The position numbers and the translations under genes are program-made. Source: Tetracladium setigerum (lineage: Eukaryota; Ascomycota; Leotiomycetes; Helotiales). Taken from it: a stretch of DNA of 64,000 nucleotides. Positions 9,285 to 21,829 of this stretch are shown here, piece by piece. Numbering within the stretch: the stretch's first letter is position 1; the number at the start of each line of letters is the position of its first letter. The notes beneath the pieces were generated by a model. The model was not told the DNA's origin, did no database searches, and saw only the letters and a list, made by a program, of their open reading frames with translations. Where the stretch lies: contig PZJY01000003.1 in assembly GCA_031472005.1 (NCBI GenBank), positions 2,294,001 through 2,358,000 on the forward strand. Reading direction: 5' to 3'.

Positions 9285-12200
9285 TCACGAAAAACCATCC
9301 GGATTCACCAATTCCGTTGTATCAATTGCTTTCGGCCAAGTTGCTGGCTTGCCCTTCACGTTCCTCCTGAGGCCAAAACTTACTCTCGAGACCATCGACA
9401 TTTTCTCCAAGACCCTCGTTTCCATCCTCAAAACTGTTTCTCGATACAAAGTTTGAGTTGGCCAGTCGTATGAACACATGATCGCTCGTTGCATTCCTCC
9501 TTCTGATCCACAGAGCAGAGCAACAGCTGGCGGTCTCTCTGCTTCGAAGAGCGTGACGGTCCTAAGAGGTATCAGTATGCTCCGCCAACCAGAAGAACAA
9601 AGACTTACATCGTATTAGTGTCCACAAGAGTGAATACCCTGGGCTCTCCATACTCGGCATGGGGGCCCTATCAATCAGATCTCTGGTTCCTCGAACTCTG
9701 GAAGGATCAACACCGCGACACTCATCCTTCAAGAAACTCTTCCGCAACGCATGTTCCGAGAGCGAACTTCCATACGGAGTCCACGTAAGTCTCTTTGCAG
9801 GAAAGCCAAAGATCATCTTCTCAATTTCCTTGATGGGCATATGGCCCTCGAATCCAAAAAGCCAAGGCTGCGTACTCCATACCTTGCCACCATAAATATG
9901 CAAAATTAAAGCCGGAGCCCAGATGACCAACAGGGCAGCGAGTACGAGGAATATTATTCCAGCAATTTGGTTGACGGGCCTCAGAAACAAACCGAGGGCA
10001 AATAATGCTGGTGTGGAACGAACTAGGATTCGGCTCATCATGCGCGTGTAGGTTTCTTTGGTGGTGATAGCCACTCGCTGGAAGGAATCCCAATGGATAG
10101 TCGCAGCATACGCACCATCAATGACAACCGTGTCATCGTTACCAACAGCCGCGATCTGACAATGAGGTTCGACATCCCAGAGTTTGGCTTTCCAGAAGTC
10201 CTCCTCAATCGCCCAGTAATGCTGGAGGTCTTTGAGTCGAATCGCTTCTTTCTTCTCCCGCTCCTCCTTCGCTTCTTGCTTGTTAAGATTCTTCAGCCAC
10301 TCCTCCTCTTTCTTCTCTTTCTCTAACTCTTCCTCAATCTCTTCGGGTGTTGGTTTCCTCGGCAGAAAACAGATCATGCGCTCAAGAAGCCGGTCGCTAT
10401 CATTAGCCAGGGATAGTCTCGCAAAAGCCTGGAAAGCAGAATCGGTAAAGTCAACCACCGGCCTCTGTCGCAAGAGCCCCATTAACGCATAAGATCTGTC
10501 CCCTTCGAAAAAGCCCCCAGTGCTTCGCGTAAGCAAACACCCCAATGCAATCGAGACCAACTCCAACCGACTCAGCGTCAGATTCCCATCATAATGATCG
10601 ATCAACTCCCTCGCCTGCGTACGGTCGATATCCCACGCTATCTGAGCAAGCGCCAATCTCGACAGTTTCCAAGGTTCCTCGTTATCCTTGATTTTGCGCA
10701 AGTAGATCGGGAGGTCTCGCTTTGGAGGAGCAAGAAGGAGTTCGGGAAATGTCCACATGCGGTCGCCCCATAGAGTCAACATTTCCTCCCGGTTCCACGT
10801 CTTCTTCGTCGCTGGTCCAGACTCGGGTTCAGCTTCATATTCAAGGCTTTGCTCAGTTACGGGCTCCCCGATAATAATGGCGAAACTGTGCGCATTACGC
10901 ACCACGTCGTTGATGCGGTAGATATCCCTGCTGAATTCATCGGGCTCATCTTTGAAAGATGCCATACAGCAGTTATCCGTCCAGTATGCTTGAAGGTTTG
11001 CATCTCGCGTTGCGCGACGAGCCAGGCGGTGGAGATCTTCCGTGTCTTGATCAGACTTTTGACACGTTTTACCTGGTAGGTGAGATTTACTTTAGCTTAT
11101 GTAAAGTACAGTATAGTGCACCGCAATCCCTCAAAAGGAAAGGAACTCCAATGACAGAAAAGTAGGGGTGAGGAAGATACTTACAGAAATGATTTTTCTC
11201 GTCGCCTTTATTACATCTCCTTCCAAATGCCATACCCGTGTACGAGATGAACAGATATGGTGGCTCCGCGTCTTTCCACTCTTCCGTTTTCAGACATCCA
11301 TAAGGGTTCTCCTTCGTGCGGGCACCATCTGGATTGTCCTTACTCTTACGATCGATGAAGCAAAGTTTTTTGGGTCGGATGATTCTTTCGGCTAGGGAGT
11401 CGTTAGATTTAGATTTAGATTTGGCCTTATTCGATTCAGAAGGGAGACCCTCCAACTGATTCTTTGGTGTCTTGGGATAACTCCAGAATCGATAGGGAAA
11501 CGGGCTGTATTTTCCATTATTGGGAATAGGCCCCGATACTGACGAGGGCATAAACAGCATCACTAGAATCCCCACGCACGCAATTGCCCATCGCCAGACC
11601 ACACCCACCCAATCCTCCGATTCCCACTTCGCATCCGGTGACCTCCCCTGCATCTTGATTTCCACCGCAGACTTCGGCCAGTATGCCAACCGGATCAGGT
11701 AGGGACTCACGTTCTCGATGTATGTCCTCCTCCACGTGGTGCGGTTGCGCTCGTTGTACACCGCAGGGGTCGCTTGAACGACGAGGTCTTCAAGCTGCCC
11801 GGTGGAAGGATCGACGCGTCGATCTTCAATCTTGGAATGTGTTTTGCGTCGGAATACGTCCAGGTATTTGCGCCGGAGGAGGATGCTGGATTCAGATTGA
11901 GATTGGGATTGCGACTTGGAGGAGAGGAGACGGTCCTGCTGGACTTCAAGAAGTTCGTCATTGTCGAGGATGGCGAGGTCTTTCCTCTTCCTGGAGCTTT
12001 CATCTTCTTCCTCATTTTGTCCTTGGCTTCCTCCTTGGTTCTGATTTTGAAGTTGGCTTTCGTTGATATCTTCATCCTCATCGCTGTCACCCGAGCCATC
12101 ACGAGCAAGAGCCTTGTAATACCTTCCAGGCAACTGGTACGAGAAAGACGTCCCGCCAAAAATGGCATATGGATGGAAGAACTTCGGATGGAGCCAATGC

Positions 12201-13926
12201 AGGGATGAGACGTGAAGGCGACGCATCATACGGTTTAGAAGGCTATTTCCTTCCGGGTTGAATGGGCCGTAATCCTTCCTGGTACTGGTGCTGGTGATCT
12301 GGCCTGGGCTCTGTTGAGATTCTGTGTTTGATGGGACGAGGAGTTCGGATTGACTTGTCTGGGTTGCGTTTTTCTTGTCCTGGGGTTTTGGTCGTGTCAG
12401 TATACGTGCCGATTTGGTTGAAATTGATACCTTTCTGCTCTCTATCTTTCACTCTTTCTGACTGTATTGCAATGCACTCACCTTGTTTTTAGGCCTAGAA
12501 GTCCCGAAGAGACCTTTGCGTTGAGATGGAGGTGCTTCTTGGACCTGCACACTCAAGGGAATATTTTCGTATGTGCTGAATGGTTCTCGATTCTGAGTCT
12601 ATTCTTTACGTTAACTGAAATTCTCTGATTTGCATAGCCACTTGCGAGTATGTGCGGCTTATACTCTTGGAAAAACTTACGACGCGGGACATCGAACTAT
12701 TCGGGGAAGGAGTGTACCCCCTCCTCCCTTCATTGTGAAAATCCGGGTTCGGAGATCCATATGCTTCATATGCATTCGTATTTACATTTACATATGTAGA
12801 TGGATACGCAGATGAGTTTGCAGATCCAGATGCTGTATAAGGATCCTCCAACCGAGGACTTATCGCCTGATATTGGCCGTTTGATAAAACTGGTTTAGCG
12901 AGCGGCACAGCAATTGGCTTCCGCTCTGGTTGATCGAAATAATCACGCTGTAGTTGACGACCACGGAAGGATTGCTGTTGATACTGCGGGCTTAGACTTG
13001 TGTTCATACTTGTAAATCCTACAGGCGTTGGGGCCTCGGGTAATTGGTCGGTGGTGATTGCGCGGAACCGGGAGCGGGAGAACCATATATGTGACTTCCT
13101 GGCGGAGTGGTAGGAGATATTTGATTTCCATACCCTTGGGTAGGAGAGAGCGAGGAATTGTTTGTGTTTGTGTTTTGGTGGGGGTTGGGAGCCAAAGGTA
13201 TAGGCGGTCTTTGATCCCTCGGTGGTGGATGGTAAGTGCTGGAATCGATATCATAACTTCCTGAGGGAATGGGAGGAGCGGGCCACCTCTTGTATATGCA
13301 CGTGGGCTTCCAGATGTTTGTCTTCGGTTCCTGGATGAGTTTCGTGGTGGCGGGGTGAGGAGTATATCGGTATTTTTTGACTTTGGGAGAGGTGGAGGAG
13401 AAGTGGCAGAGAATACACTCTCTTGAGGGGTGATTTGCGCCTCTCGATGAGATCGCAAAGGCGCAGTGGGCTTGACATCGTAAGAAGGTTGTGGAGGTGG
13501 AGCATCCACTCTACTCGGCATGTTATCTCGGGGATTCCATGTTCCTGTAGGGAAAGTTGGGGAAGCCAAGTCTTCCAGCTGATGCGAGGTCACATTTTGA
13601 TCTGCCGTGTCTGCGGGCAATTTCTTCTTCAACCTGTTGCGCGTATTTCTGCTCGAATCCCGAGTTTGCGATCGTTCATTTGGTGTGATATTTCCTACCG
13701 TGGGCGGACGTGGGGGAGGAAAAGTGCTTTGAGCTTCAGGGTAGGTCAATTCTATGTAAGATGGGTGCATGTCGAAGCGATGGTCTGGAGCGTTGCTGTA
13801 TCCTCGTTGTCCGGAATTCCTGGATCGTTGGTGTTAGTTATTTTGTCGAAATTTGGAGATATTGGGTACCTTACATTTCGATGTAGCCATAATCCTGCCC
13901 CGGTGGGGGTTGTTTTGACGGTTGTC
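9285..13926 (-). CDS. Large HET-like multi-exon membrane protein with disordered N-terminus, start uncertain
   Basis: Exons read on the minus strand: 13926-13875, 13819-12681, 12592-12482, 12430-11185, 11072-9609 and 9561-9285, joined by GT-AG introns that keep frame. The N-terminal third is rich in Pro, Gln, Ser and Tyr. Next come a HPYAIFGG segment, one hydrophobic helix (WAIACVGILVMLF), and a HET-like block: LFISYTG, then DIYRINDVVRNAHS and RMWTFPELL. Two further hydrophobic helices and a charged coiled region (EEELEKEKKEEEW) follow. The C-terminus has FTLVDTNTM joined to TVTLFEAERPPA and CSYDW, a conserved tail I recognise from fungal HET-like proteins. A break at about 9660-9665 in a five-C run needs one extra base. 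13020-13290 switches frame twice, or contains an intron with donor near 13115. No in-frame ATG is visible before 13770. The N-terminal block could instead be a separate gene. Confidence 0.6.
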
Positions 13927-16900
13927 CTGTGGAAGTGAGCTTGTTGTTTATTTTGGCAATGCGGGATTTATCCTACCATGGTTTTGGTATCTGATACTGA
14001 AGTCTTTTAGATCAGATAGAAAATGTTGAGGTGTTCAGAGAGAGTGACGTGGAAGAATCTTTTCTACTATCGAATACCAGAGTAGATCATGGTTCAACGA
14101 ACTTCAATTGGAGTTGGGTAGCTTAGCGAGCAAGAAACATCATTTTTCCTTTCCATCAATCTCAAAGCTCTACCTACCTATATAATATCTGATGGCAGCC
14201 TCGAATCTATTCAGTGAGTCTAACATGCGGTGCATCACACACTAATCATGAATCGTCCTACATGATTTCGTACAGCCACAAGTGAGAGCAGCCACGACCT
14301 GTTCTGTTCGCAAATCAGAAGAGTCCTGAAGACTAAATACTCGGAGTTCGCGAGAGCACATTTCCTCTCCTATATGGCTTGTAATAGGTACGGATGCATG
14401 CGAGTGTCTGTTACCAATGAGGTGGTTGGTTGATCTGCAAGCTTCTTCACCGAGTATCAGGAACACGGAAGACGCTACTTGCTCCAGACTTCGTGATGGG
14501 AACTTTATCGGGTCTGTGCTTATAAACATACCTAAGTATTTACCTATGTAGACGTAAAAGGCATGCCTGGTAAATTTGAAAACGAAAGATATATTTTTAG
14601 GTATGTGTGACGCTCTGCTAGTCCGCCGGGGGCCATTATCGTGGAGGTGGAGAACGTCGTATCTCTATACAAGATTGTGTTCTGTCGACCTTCTTTCGTC
14701 TCCTTTCTTCTTTTCACCTGGAATTCTTTTGGTCTTCTCTCCTCGTTTTCGAGTAAGAGTAACAGTAAGAGACGTATGTGAAGCTAGGCCTAGATAGACT
14801 AAGCTTGACAAAATCCTGACTCTGCCGCTCTTTACAGCACGAAGTAGTCTGTTACACATTGAGAGCCAATCAAATTTCCCTTGGCAAAAAGGTTATCTCG
14901 ATTCAAGAAATAAAGCTTCGCCGCCTACGATATATTATATATTGACCGGCGGTTTGATCAGAATGTTTTACATACAGGCGAATAGCCAAAACTCATCGGG
15001 AGATTTTATATTGTCCCCCGAACGAAATATTCGATTCAAACTGTTAAACTTGACGATCTGAGTATTTGGACTCACTCCCCACTTCCCCACTCTACACTTG
15101 CAACCAAAAAATAAACCTCGTCGCCAGATAGTACAACTTTCTCTTGAAATTCTCCAATTAAGGATGATCCCAGTTCCCAGGCTCCCACCCACCAAGGCAA
15201 GAAGCCCTCCAATCATAATGAATCGCATGTGGAAACTAGAGCAAGGCATCGGAGATACCGGACAAAAGCCATCCTTATCCCAACCACGATAATCACTAAT
15301 TCCCCATCTCGAAGCCTGCTTCTACACACCGAACATCTTGTCTGTCATTCGCTGAATTATGGTTTATGGCTTCGCGCTGCACTTCACGGTGTGGAAGTTG
15401 ACAGGAGTTTCATTCGCCCGATTTACCGGAATTGCTGTTATGTTACCTTTGCTACTCTATGTATGTCCATACAGTAGAATGCAAGGTGGTGGCTATGCTC
15501 GAATGCAAATGTCGGGTAATCGCAGTCCTGTGGGGGAGATTATGTTGCCTGCTTCATTGCTTGGGGGGTTCTTATCGTGCAGAGCATTTTGTTGGTATGA
15601 TAGATAGATGAACAAGGAGTAAGAGCGCGCAGCGGCTTTTGCTTGCCATTTTTTAGGTAGGAGATTGTTAGAAATCAGTGATATACGCTTACTCGGTGAT
15701 AATCTAGTCCCCCCACTCTGTAAATTGTTCTCTATATTTTGAATTTCCCCTAAATATCAATAAATGCAGGCCAGAAAGCATACGGGAAAGTAGAAAAAAA
15801 GTAATAGAAACTGGCTGAGGAACCAAAGGTATTAAAATCAATAGATAACTACTTGAAATTCATTCCAGCAACAGATTGAATGAGTTTGCCGAGTTGTGCC
15901 TGCTGTGAGCTGTGATTCCATTTGAGACGCTATTTATTCTATGCTGAAAAGCAGAATACTGAGCATGCAATAGGCTGAATTTCTTTGCATTTGCACTTAT
16001 TAAAGATCTTGTTCTTTTTTGGGAGAATCTATCTATTACTGTCGATTTTCTCCTAATCAAACGATTAACAACAATTTAGCGCTGACAACGACAACTTTTG
16101 GAATATGATAACGCTTAAACGACGACAGTAACAACAACACATCATGGGCGAATCCAACAGAAGGTCGGGTCATTGAAGTTCAAGATAGATGAGTGCGAAC
16201 TGATACCCCTCCCATGTATAGAGTACGCCAAACCCACGAAAATGGGGGGAATATGATACGAATTTTCTGGCCATCGATAGCTTCGCACTCACTTCTAGCA
16301 GGTTTTCCAGCAACTCAGATCTATTCAGAGCTATTTCTCTTAGGACTAAAAGCTCATTTAATATGAATTGTTTTGGAAGCGGCACTAGCATGGTGGATTT
16401 GTTAAATGCTAGAAGTGACGGATTGGGGATGTAAGATGTTGAAGAGATGATCACAAATTTTGGTGGTTCACAATTCGGGACTGAAGTACTATAAATGTGA
16501 GAATATGAAGTCTGAAGAATATAAAAGAAGAAAATGTTTACAATGAATAAACAAACTTGGGAAACCAAAGCTGAGGGTCATGGATGAAAAGAAAGCACAG
16601 CCTCCCCAAAGAATCAATTTTAACTTGTCCATTTTGAGTATATCGTTCAAGATTCGTTTGAGTTCTTAAGACTTCTCCACCGAAGAGACTAATCTTTTGA
16701 TTTCCTATGCTATCGATTTTTGAAAAGGCGAAGCTCCATAAGCAAGCTTAGATTAGCTGGTTTTATCTCACCTTGTCTTGGCTGTTGGTTCACAATTCCC
16801 ATCTTGGCCGAGCTCTTCCTTCGTACCTTTTTGTCGAAGCCTCCGTGCCTCGATTTCTCGTTTATTTCCATTGTTTTCTTCAAGAATCTCACCTCCTATT

Positions 16901-17245
16901 AATTTTTTTTAAGATAGGACACAATCCTGATATTGGCATAGCGCCTCAACCACTTTTCCCCATTGTCTCAGGAGAAATAAGCATAAACTCTGGTTTAGTG
17001 GTGATCCATCCTTTTTTAAATACAAACCCGCACCACAAGATATCCTTATGCATTTGCTCGCGGTTGATTGCCGTGTTGAATTCTCAAAGTTTCTTTCCTT
17101 GACAATTCTGGCTGCTTCAACCCGAGGCAATTTTTTATTTCACATCGGATGAATAATTCGTATGACACAGATTGGTGATTACCATCTAGAATTTGACGTC
17201 AAATTTCTCTATTTACGCGATCTACGCTCAGTTAAAAAATAACAG
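13927..17245. other. Long gene-poor region, 3.3 kb
   Basis: This includes the promoter of the HET-like gene (13927-14240). Much of 15600-17240 is AT-rich. A plus-strand stretch at 15359-15607 resembles a decayed MFS transporter fragment (listed separately). Other open frames, including the 132-codon one at 16170-16568, have no motif and AT-driven composition. I see no RNA gene. Confidence 0.5.
15359..15607 (+). pseudogene. Possible decayed MFS transporter fragment
   Basis: The 82-codon frame has a helix-like run (FTGIAVMLPLLLYV). It is followed by a cytoplasmic-loop-like segment ending in EIMLPASLLGG, which resembles the EERLPPALIGG-type loop and next helix of drug:H+ antiporters. Nothing upstream or downstream extends it into a transporter. 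The likeness is weak, and a chance open frame is a real alternative. Confidence 0.2.
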
Positions 17246-18176
17246 CTACTTCCCCTCAACGTCCACCATTGGTACTGTATCACCCATCAAAACGCCGGTC
17301 TCATACCTCTTCACCTCCTTAACCAACCTACCCGGATGAACAACCGCATACAAATAAACCACAATGGCCATGAAAGACGCATCAAAAGTATACAGCATAA
17401 ATTCATGCTTCATGATAAACCCATTAAACCCCTGCGCGTACTCGCAGATCCTCACAACATTCCGCACCACTGTAAACCCGCCTGCAATGTACAGCGCAAC
17501 CATGTATTTCTTCCACCTAATCTTTCCACCCTCAGTTATAATCGTCGAAGAGGCAGCGAGACGGCGATGAAAAAGGACGGCGACTAGGAGAAACCAACAG
17601 AAGACGAGCAGTTGAAGCATGAGGCCGCCGAGAGAGACTTTGACTCCCGTCTTTTGCATTTGGCGATCCGTCGTCACTTGCAGGCCAACTCCACCCATTT
17701 GTACAAGAAAGCAGAGGATGTCGCCAATGAGGAAGAGTTTGGTGAGTCGGCTTGATCGAATTGGCGAGTGTTCATCAGCGTCTAAGGCGCGAATTATCCG
17801 GCCGAGAGTCATGTATATTGTAGCTGCGAAGAAGATGGGTGCGATGAGAATGAGAATTCCCTGTAAACAGAACCACCCGAAGTCTACAGGGTAACTGTGT
17901 GCTTTTACTCGACCATAGTATCCGCCTGCCTCCACTGTATGAATGTTAGATTATAACTTTAAGCTTTTCTTGGCCGGTTACAATTTGTGACTTACTTGCA
18001 GCGCCGATTATGAAAGGAATGAAATGTCTGGCTCGTAGCTGGAACATGAAGAATATATGTGCCAGTGCACCAGCCGCGAATGCCGCCACAAATATGTACC
18101 CTGCTATCTCTGATGGTACATAGTGGTACACTTTGACACTGCTATAATCGTCGGCGATTTCGTAGATAAGTGGCAT
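17246..18176 (-). CDS. RTA1-like seven-helix membrane protein, 289 aa
   Basis: This belongs to the fungal RTA1 family, whose members are linked to lipid movement and resistance to azoles or 7-aminocholesterol. Two exons, 18176-17996 and 17934-17246, are split by a 61-nt intron (GTAAGT...ATACAG). The join restores FIPFIIGAAMEAGGYYGRV, matching the family's conserved second and third helices. The N-terminus has YHYVPSEIAGYIF, the usual Y-x-Y-x-P-S start. Seven hydrophobic segments can be counted, ending with DASFMAIVVYLYAVVHPG. Total coding length is 870 nt with no frame breaks. The tail is short and polar. The specific substrate or phenotype cannot be inferred. Confidence 0.88.
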
Positions 18177-19004
18177 TGTGAAGTGTTGATCTTCCGAACG
18201 AGAAAAATAAAATAAAAAATTGAGCAGATGCTGATGCAGATATCAAATACTTGATGAGAAGCGTGTAACAAGGTGTTGCTCCTCAGTTGATCTTGGTGGA
18301 AACGAGTGTGTGTATGTGATTCAGAGAAGGAGAGAAGGCTCTTTGAGCTGAGATATATACTATTAGCACGCACCACAAGAAGGGGCGTCATTCAAGACTG
18401 ATATTACTGATCCCTTGATGCATCACAAAAGCTTGTATCAACTTCCGCGTACTCGCCTAATTTGCAGACATAAATCAAAGTTATCGTCAGCCTTGGCGGA
18501 GTGTCAACTCTAAACATATGCTTCACGATTCATGGCATTTCAGTTCCAAGGGAATGCTTGAATCAACTTCCGCGTACTCGCCTAATTGTTTCCACTTTAA
18601 AGAGCTTCACGCAACAAAGTTTGAACAGGGAACAGTTGTCTTGGCCAAGGGATTGATTCCCGAAATAGATGACGCGTCCATCGTCGGAAGGTCGGAAGAG
18701 TCGTCGTACTCGCAGACCGGAGGCTTGGACTTAGGATATTTTCGATGGAAGCCGACAAACCATTCAGAGGAAAGATTGTCTTGGCTGTTGAACTAGCCGA
18801 ATAATGCATCCAATACGAATTGAAACGAGGTGTTAGGGATGTTTCGTATTGACTTTCGCATGCGTATAGCACTTTCGCAGCGTATAAGAAGCTTTCTGCG
18901 TTGGCTTATAAGAGGACACCATCCCAACGCCATGAGGTACCGAGCTCTGCAGTGATGACTTAACATATTCCAGTCGTCGCAAATTCGACAGTGATCAAGT
19001 TCCA
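18177..19004. other. Intergenic region with direct repeat
   Basis: This is the shared upstream region of the RTA1-like gene (minus) and the four-helix protein gene (plus), about 830 bases. Apart from the 32-bp direct repeat I see no gene. The open frames at 18518-18872 have no motif. Confidence 0.5.
18431..18587 (+). repeat. 32-bp direct repeat, two copies
   Basis: Copies at 18431-18462 and 18556-18587 differ at one base (GCTTG then T or A, then ATCAACTTCCGCG...). Each contains an identical 26-base core, and the copies are offset by 125 bases. They sit upstream of the RTA1-like gene and may be duplicated promoter sequence. Confidence 0.85.
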
Positions 19005-19556
19005 ATGGTCGAATCAACTTCAGTCTTCGGGTGGCGTCATTTCCTGAACAGCGACAGTTCAAATGGAGTTCTTTCCGCACTTTTATTCCTCGCCGCAGGT
19101 GGCGCCATCGTCGTCTCTGGACTTGGAAGTCGTTACACCCACGAAGAAGCGGTATGTTTGAAAATATCTCGACAGAAACGGAAAGGGCTACTAAAAAAGA
19201 ACCAGATCCTCGGAATATTCTGTGGCATTTTTGCCGTCATAAATGCGACAGTCTCGATAGTTCAAATTTTTCGCCCAGTATTCAAGTCGAGGATCATTTT
19301 GCTTGCGATCAGCTGGATATTGGTTGTTTTTTGGTTCTTGACTGTTGTGGTATGGGCGAGGAGGGCTGCGACTTTGGAGACCGAGAAGCGGTGGACTTGG
19401 GTATTGGGCACGACTTATATCTCAAATTTCGTCTTGTCCATTGTGGCAGGATGTGTCAATACTTTCAACTTCCGTTATCAAAAGAAAAGAGATCCTGGAT
19501 TGTATGACGATCAATCTGATCTTGTAGAGAGTCGAAATCTATCCTCGAATGCTTGA
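19005..19556 (+). CDS. Hypothetical four-helix membrane protein, 183 aa
   Basis: I do not recognise a family. The single exon starts with ATG at 19005 and stops at 19556. Four hydrophobic segments are visible at about residues 20-41, 68-89, 96-117 and 129-150, with basic residues in the loop before the second (RQKRKGLLKK). That gives a likely tetraspan topology with both ends on the same side. The C-terminal 30 residues are polar and acidic. Helix composition and clean start and stop make it a convincing gene. It is divergent from the RTA1-like gene across an 830-base region, so the two could share regulation. No function is claimed. Confidence 0.6.
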   Translation: MVESTSVFGWRHFLNSDSSNGVLSALLFLAAGGAIVVSGLGSRYTHEEAVCLKISRQKRKGLLKKNQILGIFCGIFAVINATVSIVQIFRPVFKSRIILLAISWILVVFWFLTVVVWARRAATLETEKRWTWVLGTTYISNFVLSIVAGCVNTFNFRYQKKRDPGLYDDQSDLVESRNLSSNA

Positions 19557-19722
19557 CGCGTTTGACGGTAATTGGACAGGGTTGCGATGCAAGAGTTAGA
19601 TAATGTTGCCTGTTGAGTTGCCTCCAGGTTGTGTTGTCCTCCGGGATCGTTTTGAAACCCTCGTATTGTACTGAACATCCATAGAATTTATGACATCAAA
19701 GTTGCTCATGGAAATTGTCGCT

Positions 19723-21099
19723 TCATGTGTGAGATTCATTTGCTACAATTGGTGATGGAAGCCATCTATCCCAACCAGGTCCAAGATAGTCATGAATTGC
19801 GTTGAGCAATACCTCGCCAGATCTCCCAATCAGCCAGTTACTTCGTCTTCGATGCAGAAGAGGTGCAAGGTATGCAACAACAATCAAAGCCTCTGGTCGT
19901 CGTTGTAAGAGTAGAGTATGGAATGCTCCTGGCAATCTTATGAACCAGACGATCTCCGGTGCTTCATCTTTCGTGAGATCTGATGCTTTTGGCTGAAGAT
20001 CATACATGCCTTGCAGTTGAGCAACGGCTTCACCACATGTGGAAGCTGAGGCAGGGTCCAGTTGTGATTCCCTCAGATACTGTCTCAGGTCAGAGAGCTC
20101 CTGTGATTCCTCATCAAATCTTGGCGGTATGTGTGGGTTTTCTGCACCGTTATACAGAGCTTTGAAAAGTGTTGATGCAGTGATAACCCCCCACCACCCG
20201 CCAAGTACAATGTTGACTCCTCTTATCATTGTGATAGCCTCAATCAGTTGATCGAGGAATTCGTCTACACTTCCATGCAAAATCGAGAACACGTGGGCGA
20301 ACTTGCAGTATCCAACAGTCGTGGAGAAGATAAAAGCAGGGATGATATTCTCTTCGTTGAGTCTGGGTATAATGTTGTTGAATGCTTCCAGTCCTTGACT
20401 TAGTAACGCTCTGGAGTGCGCATGGTAGATCTCTTGCTTTTCGGCATGGCAATGACCAAGATGAAATGTTGAGAGAGCCAAGAGTCCATGGAGGAGGAAA
20501 GGATGTTTGAGAGCGTGATCAAGCATGATGGTGCCTGGGTGACGATGTTGGACTGAGACTGGACAAAACATTTCCTGTGTGTGGCACATCCATTGGTTTC
20601 TATCTCATTTGATGTTGTTAGCCGATCATTGTAGATTTGTAAGGGTAACATGGAAGACAAGTTAGACAACTCCTCCAGTGGCCACGTCTTCTTATCTTGA
20701 CTTGGAAGTTTCCATTGCGATTGAATAAATGGAATCGAAGATAATACTTACAATGCGTGAACGTATACTAGATCATCTGGTACTGACTGAGGCAGCGTTA
20801 CGGCAGGAGATTGAGAATTGGCGACTTGATTCTGGCCGGGAGAAGCCGATCTTGGAGAGGCGTGAACGAGACTACTCGAATTGCTCGTAGGCTTATCGTC
20901 ATCTAAATAGCCACAACGCCTGTTGACAGTGACGCAGTTGATACAACTTGGCCTGGATTCATCACACTATATGATGGTTAGCAAATAAGCTCTTGGAAAC
21001 AAACATTTAAACGAGAGTTAGCATTGGCACCTACCTTCACATGCCGTCTTTTGCACGTCGCACACCCCTTCTTGACTTCTTATGCGCCGACCGCACCAT
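19723..21099 (-). CDS. Zn2Cys6 transcription factor, two frame breaks
   Basis: This is a fungal-specific DNA-binding regulator. Exons run 21099-21035, 20966-20752 and 20700-19723, with introns of 68 and 51 nt. The binuclear cluster reads CATCKRRHVKC, then RPSCINCVTVNRRC across the first intron, giving the C-x2-C-x6-C pairs, preceded by HKKSRR. The ATG-initiated frame loses one base in a four-G run just before the first Cys. A second single-base loss lies near 20596, between NEIETN and WMCHTQ. Adding both makes the coding length exactly 1260 nt. The C-terminal part (HPFLLHGLLALSTFHLGH onwards) matches the regulatory domain of Upc2-like or PF11951-type factors. It is divergent from the UDP-glycosyltransferase at 21830, so it may control it. 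Confidence 0.75.
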
Positions 21100-21829
21100 G
21101 ACTTTGAGTTTGTACCGCAATATTGTCTTGAAAGGTAGGTAGATTGGTAGGTAGATTTGGGGGAGAAAAAAGCTATCACGGCGGTGCAAGAATGATGTCG
21201 TCGTCGTCGTCCTCGTCCTCGTGTTTCGAGGGCAATTACGAGTAAGTTTGTCTGAGCCTGCCCAATCAGGTTAGCAGCTCCCCTTGCGGCGCATTACATA
21301 ATTCACACTTGACGCAGGTACAGCGACCGTAACACAAATATTCATTAATTTATACCGTAGGTATAGGTACTAAGATGTCTATAGCCTCTCCTGATTTCAA
21401 ACTGGATTCATATCAAATTTTCTCTTGTTCAAGATCTTACAATCTAATTTCGTAAGTTGACGCCCTGGCCATTTTGATGTCCGCGCACACCACAGTGGAT
21501 CGCCTTCTTCGCGAAGTTGAAGGGAGTCTTTAGATTGGCGAAGTGCTAGGAATAGCCGTAAAGCTGTCCTATTACTATTCGATGTCAAGTCTCTGATAAT
21601 CCTAAAGGGCTGACAACTCCTGAAAGGGCTCTGACTGGTGCTAATTACGAGGGCTAGAGTAGCTGCTTGGCATGATGAAGTTTAATTTTACACCCTCATC
21701 TATCTGGCAGGATACAAACTTCAAAATCCGCTCACCGCCATACATAAGGTACTTCCCATCTCCTTTGAAGTCTTAATTCTCACATATATTCCTCCTCCTC
21801 TCCTGTCTAGCTGCTAGGCAACTCTCAAC
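21100..21829. promoter_or_regulatory. Divergent promoter region between Zn2Cys6 factor and UGT
   Basis: There are 730 bases between two divergent start codons. A pyrimidine-rich run (CCTCCTCCTCTCC) lies just upstream of the UGT start, typical of fungal promoters. A 63-codon open frame at 21397-21588 has no motif. Co-regulation is an inference from the layout only. Confidence 0.4.

Noticed and set aside
14968..15249. 93-codon minus-strand frame with a Gly/Leu-rich helix
   Set aside because: Opposite strand to the possible MFS fragment and not part of any recognisable protein.
16170..16568. 132-codon minus-strand frame
   Set aside because: AT-rich region, no motif, no splice or promoter support; could be chance.
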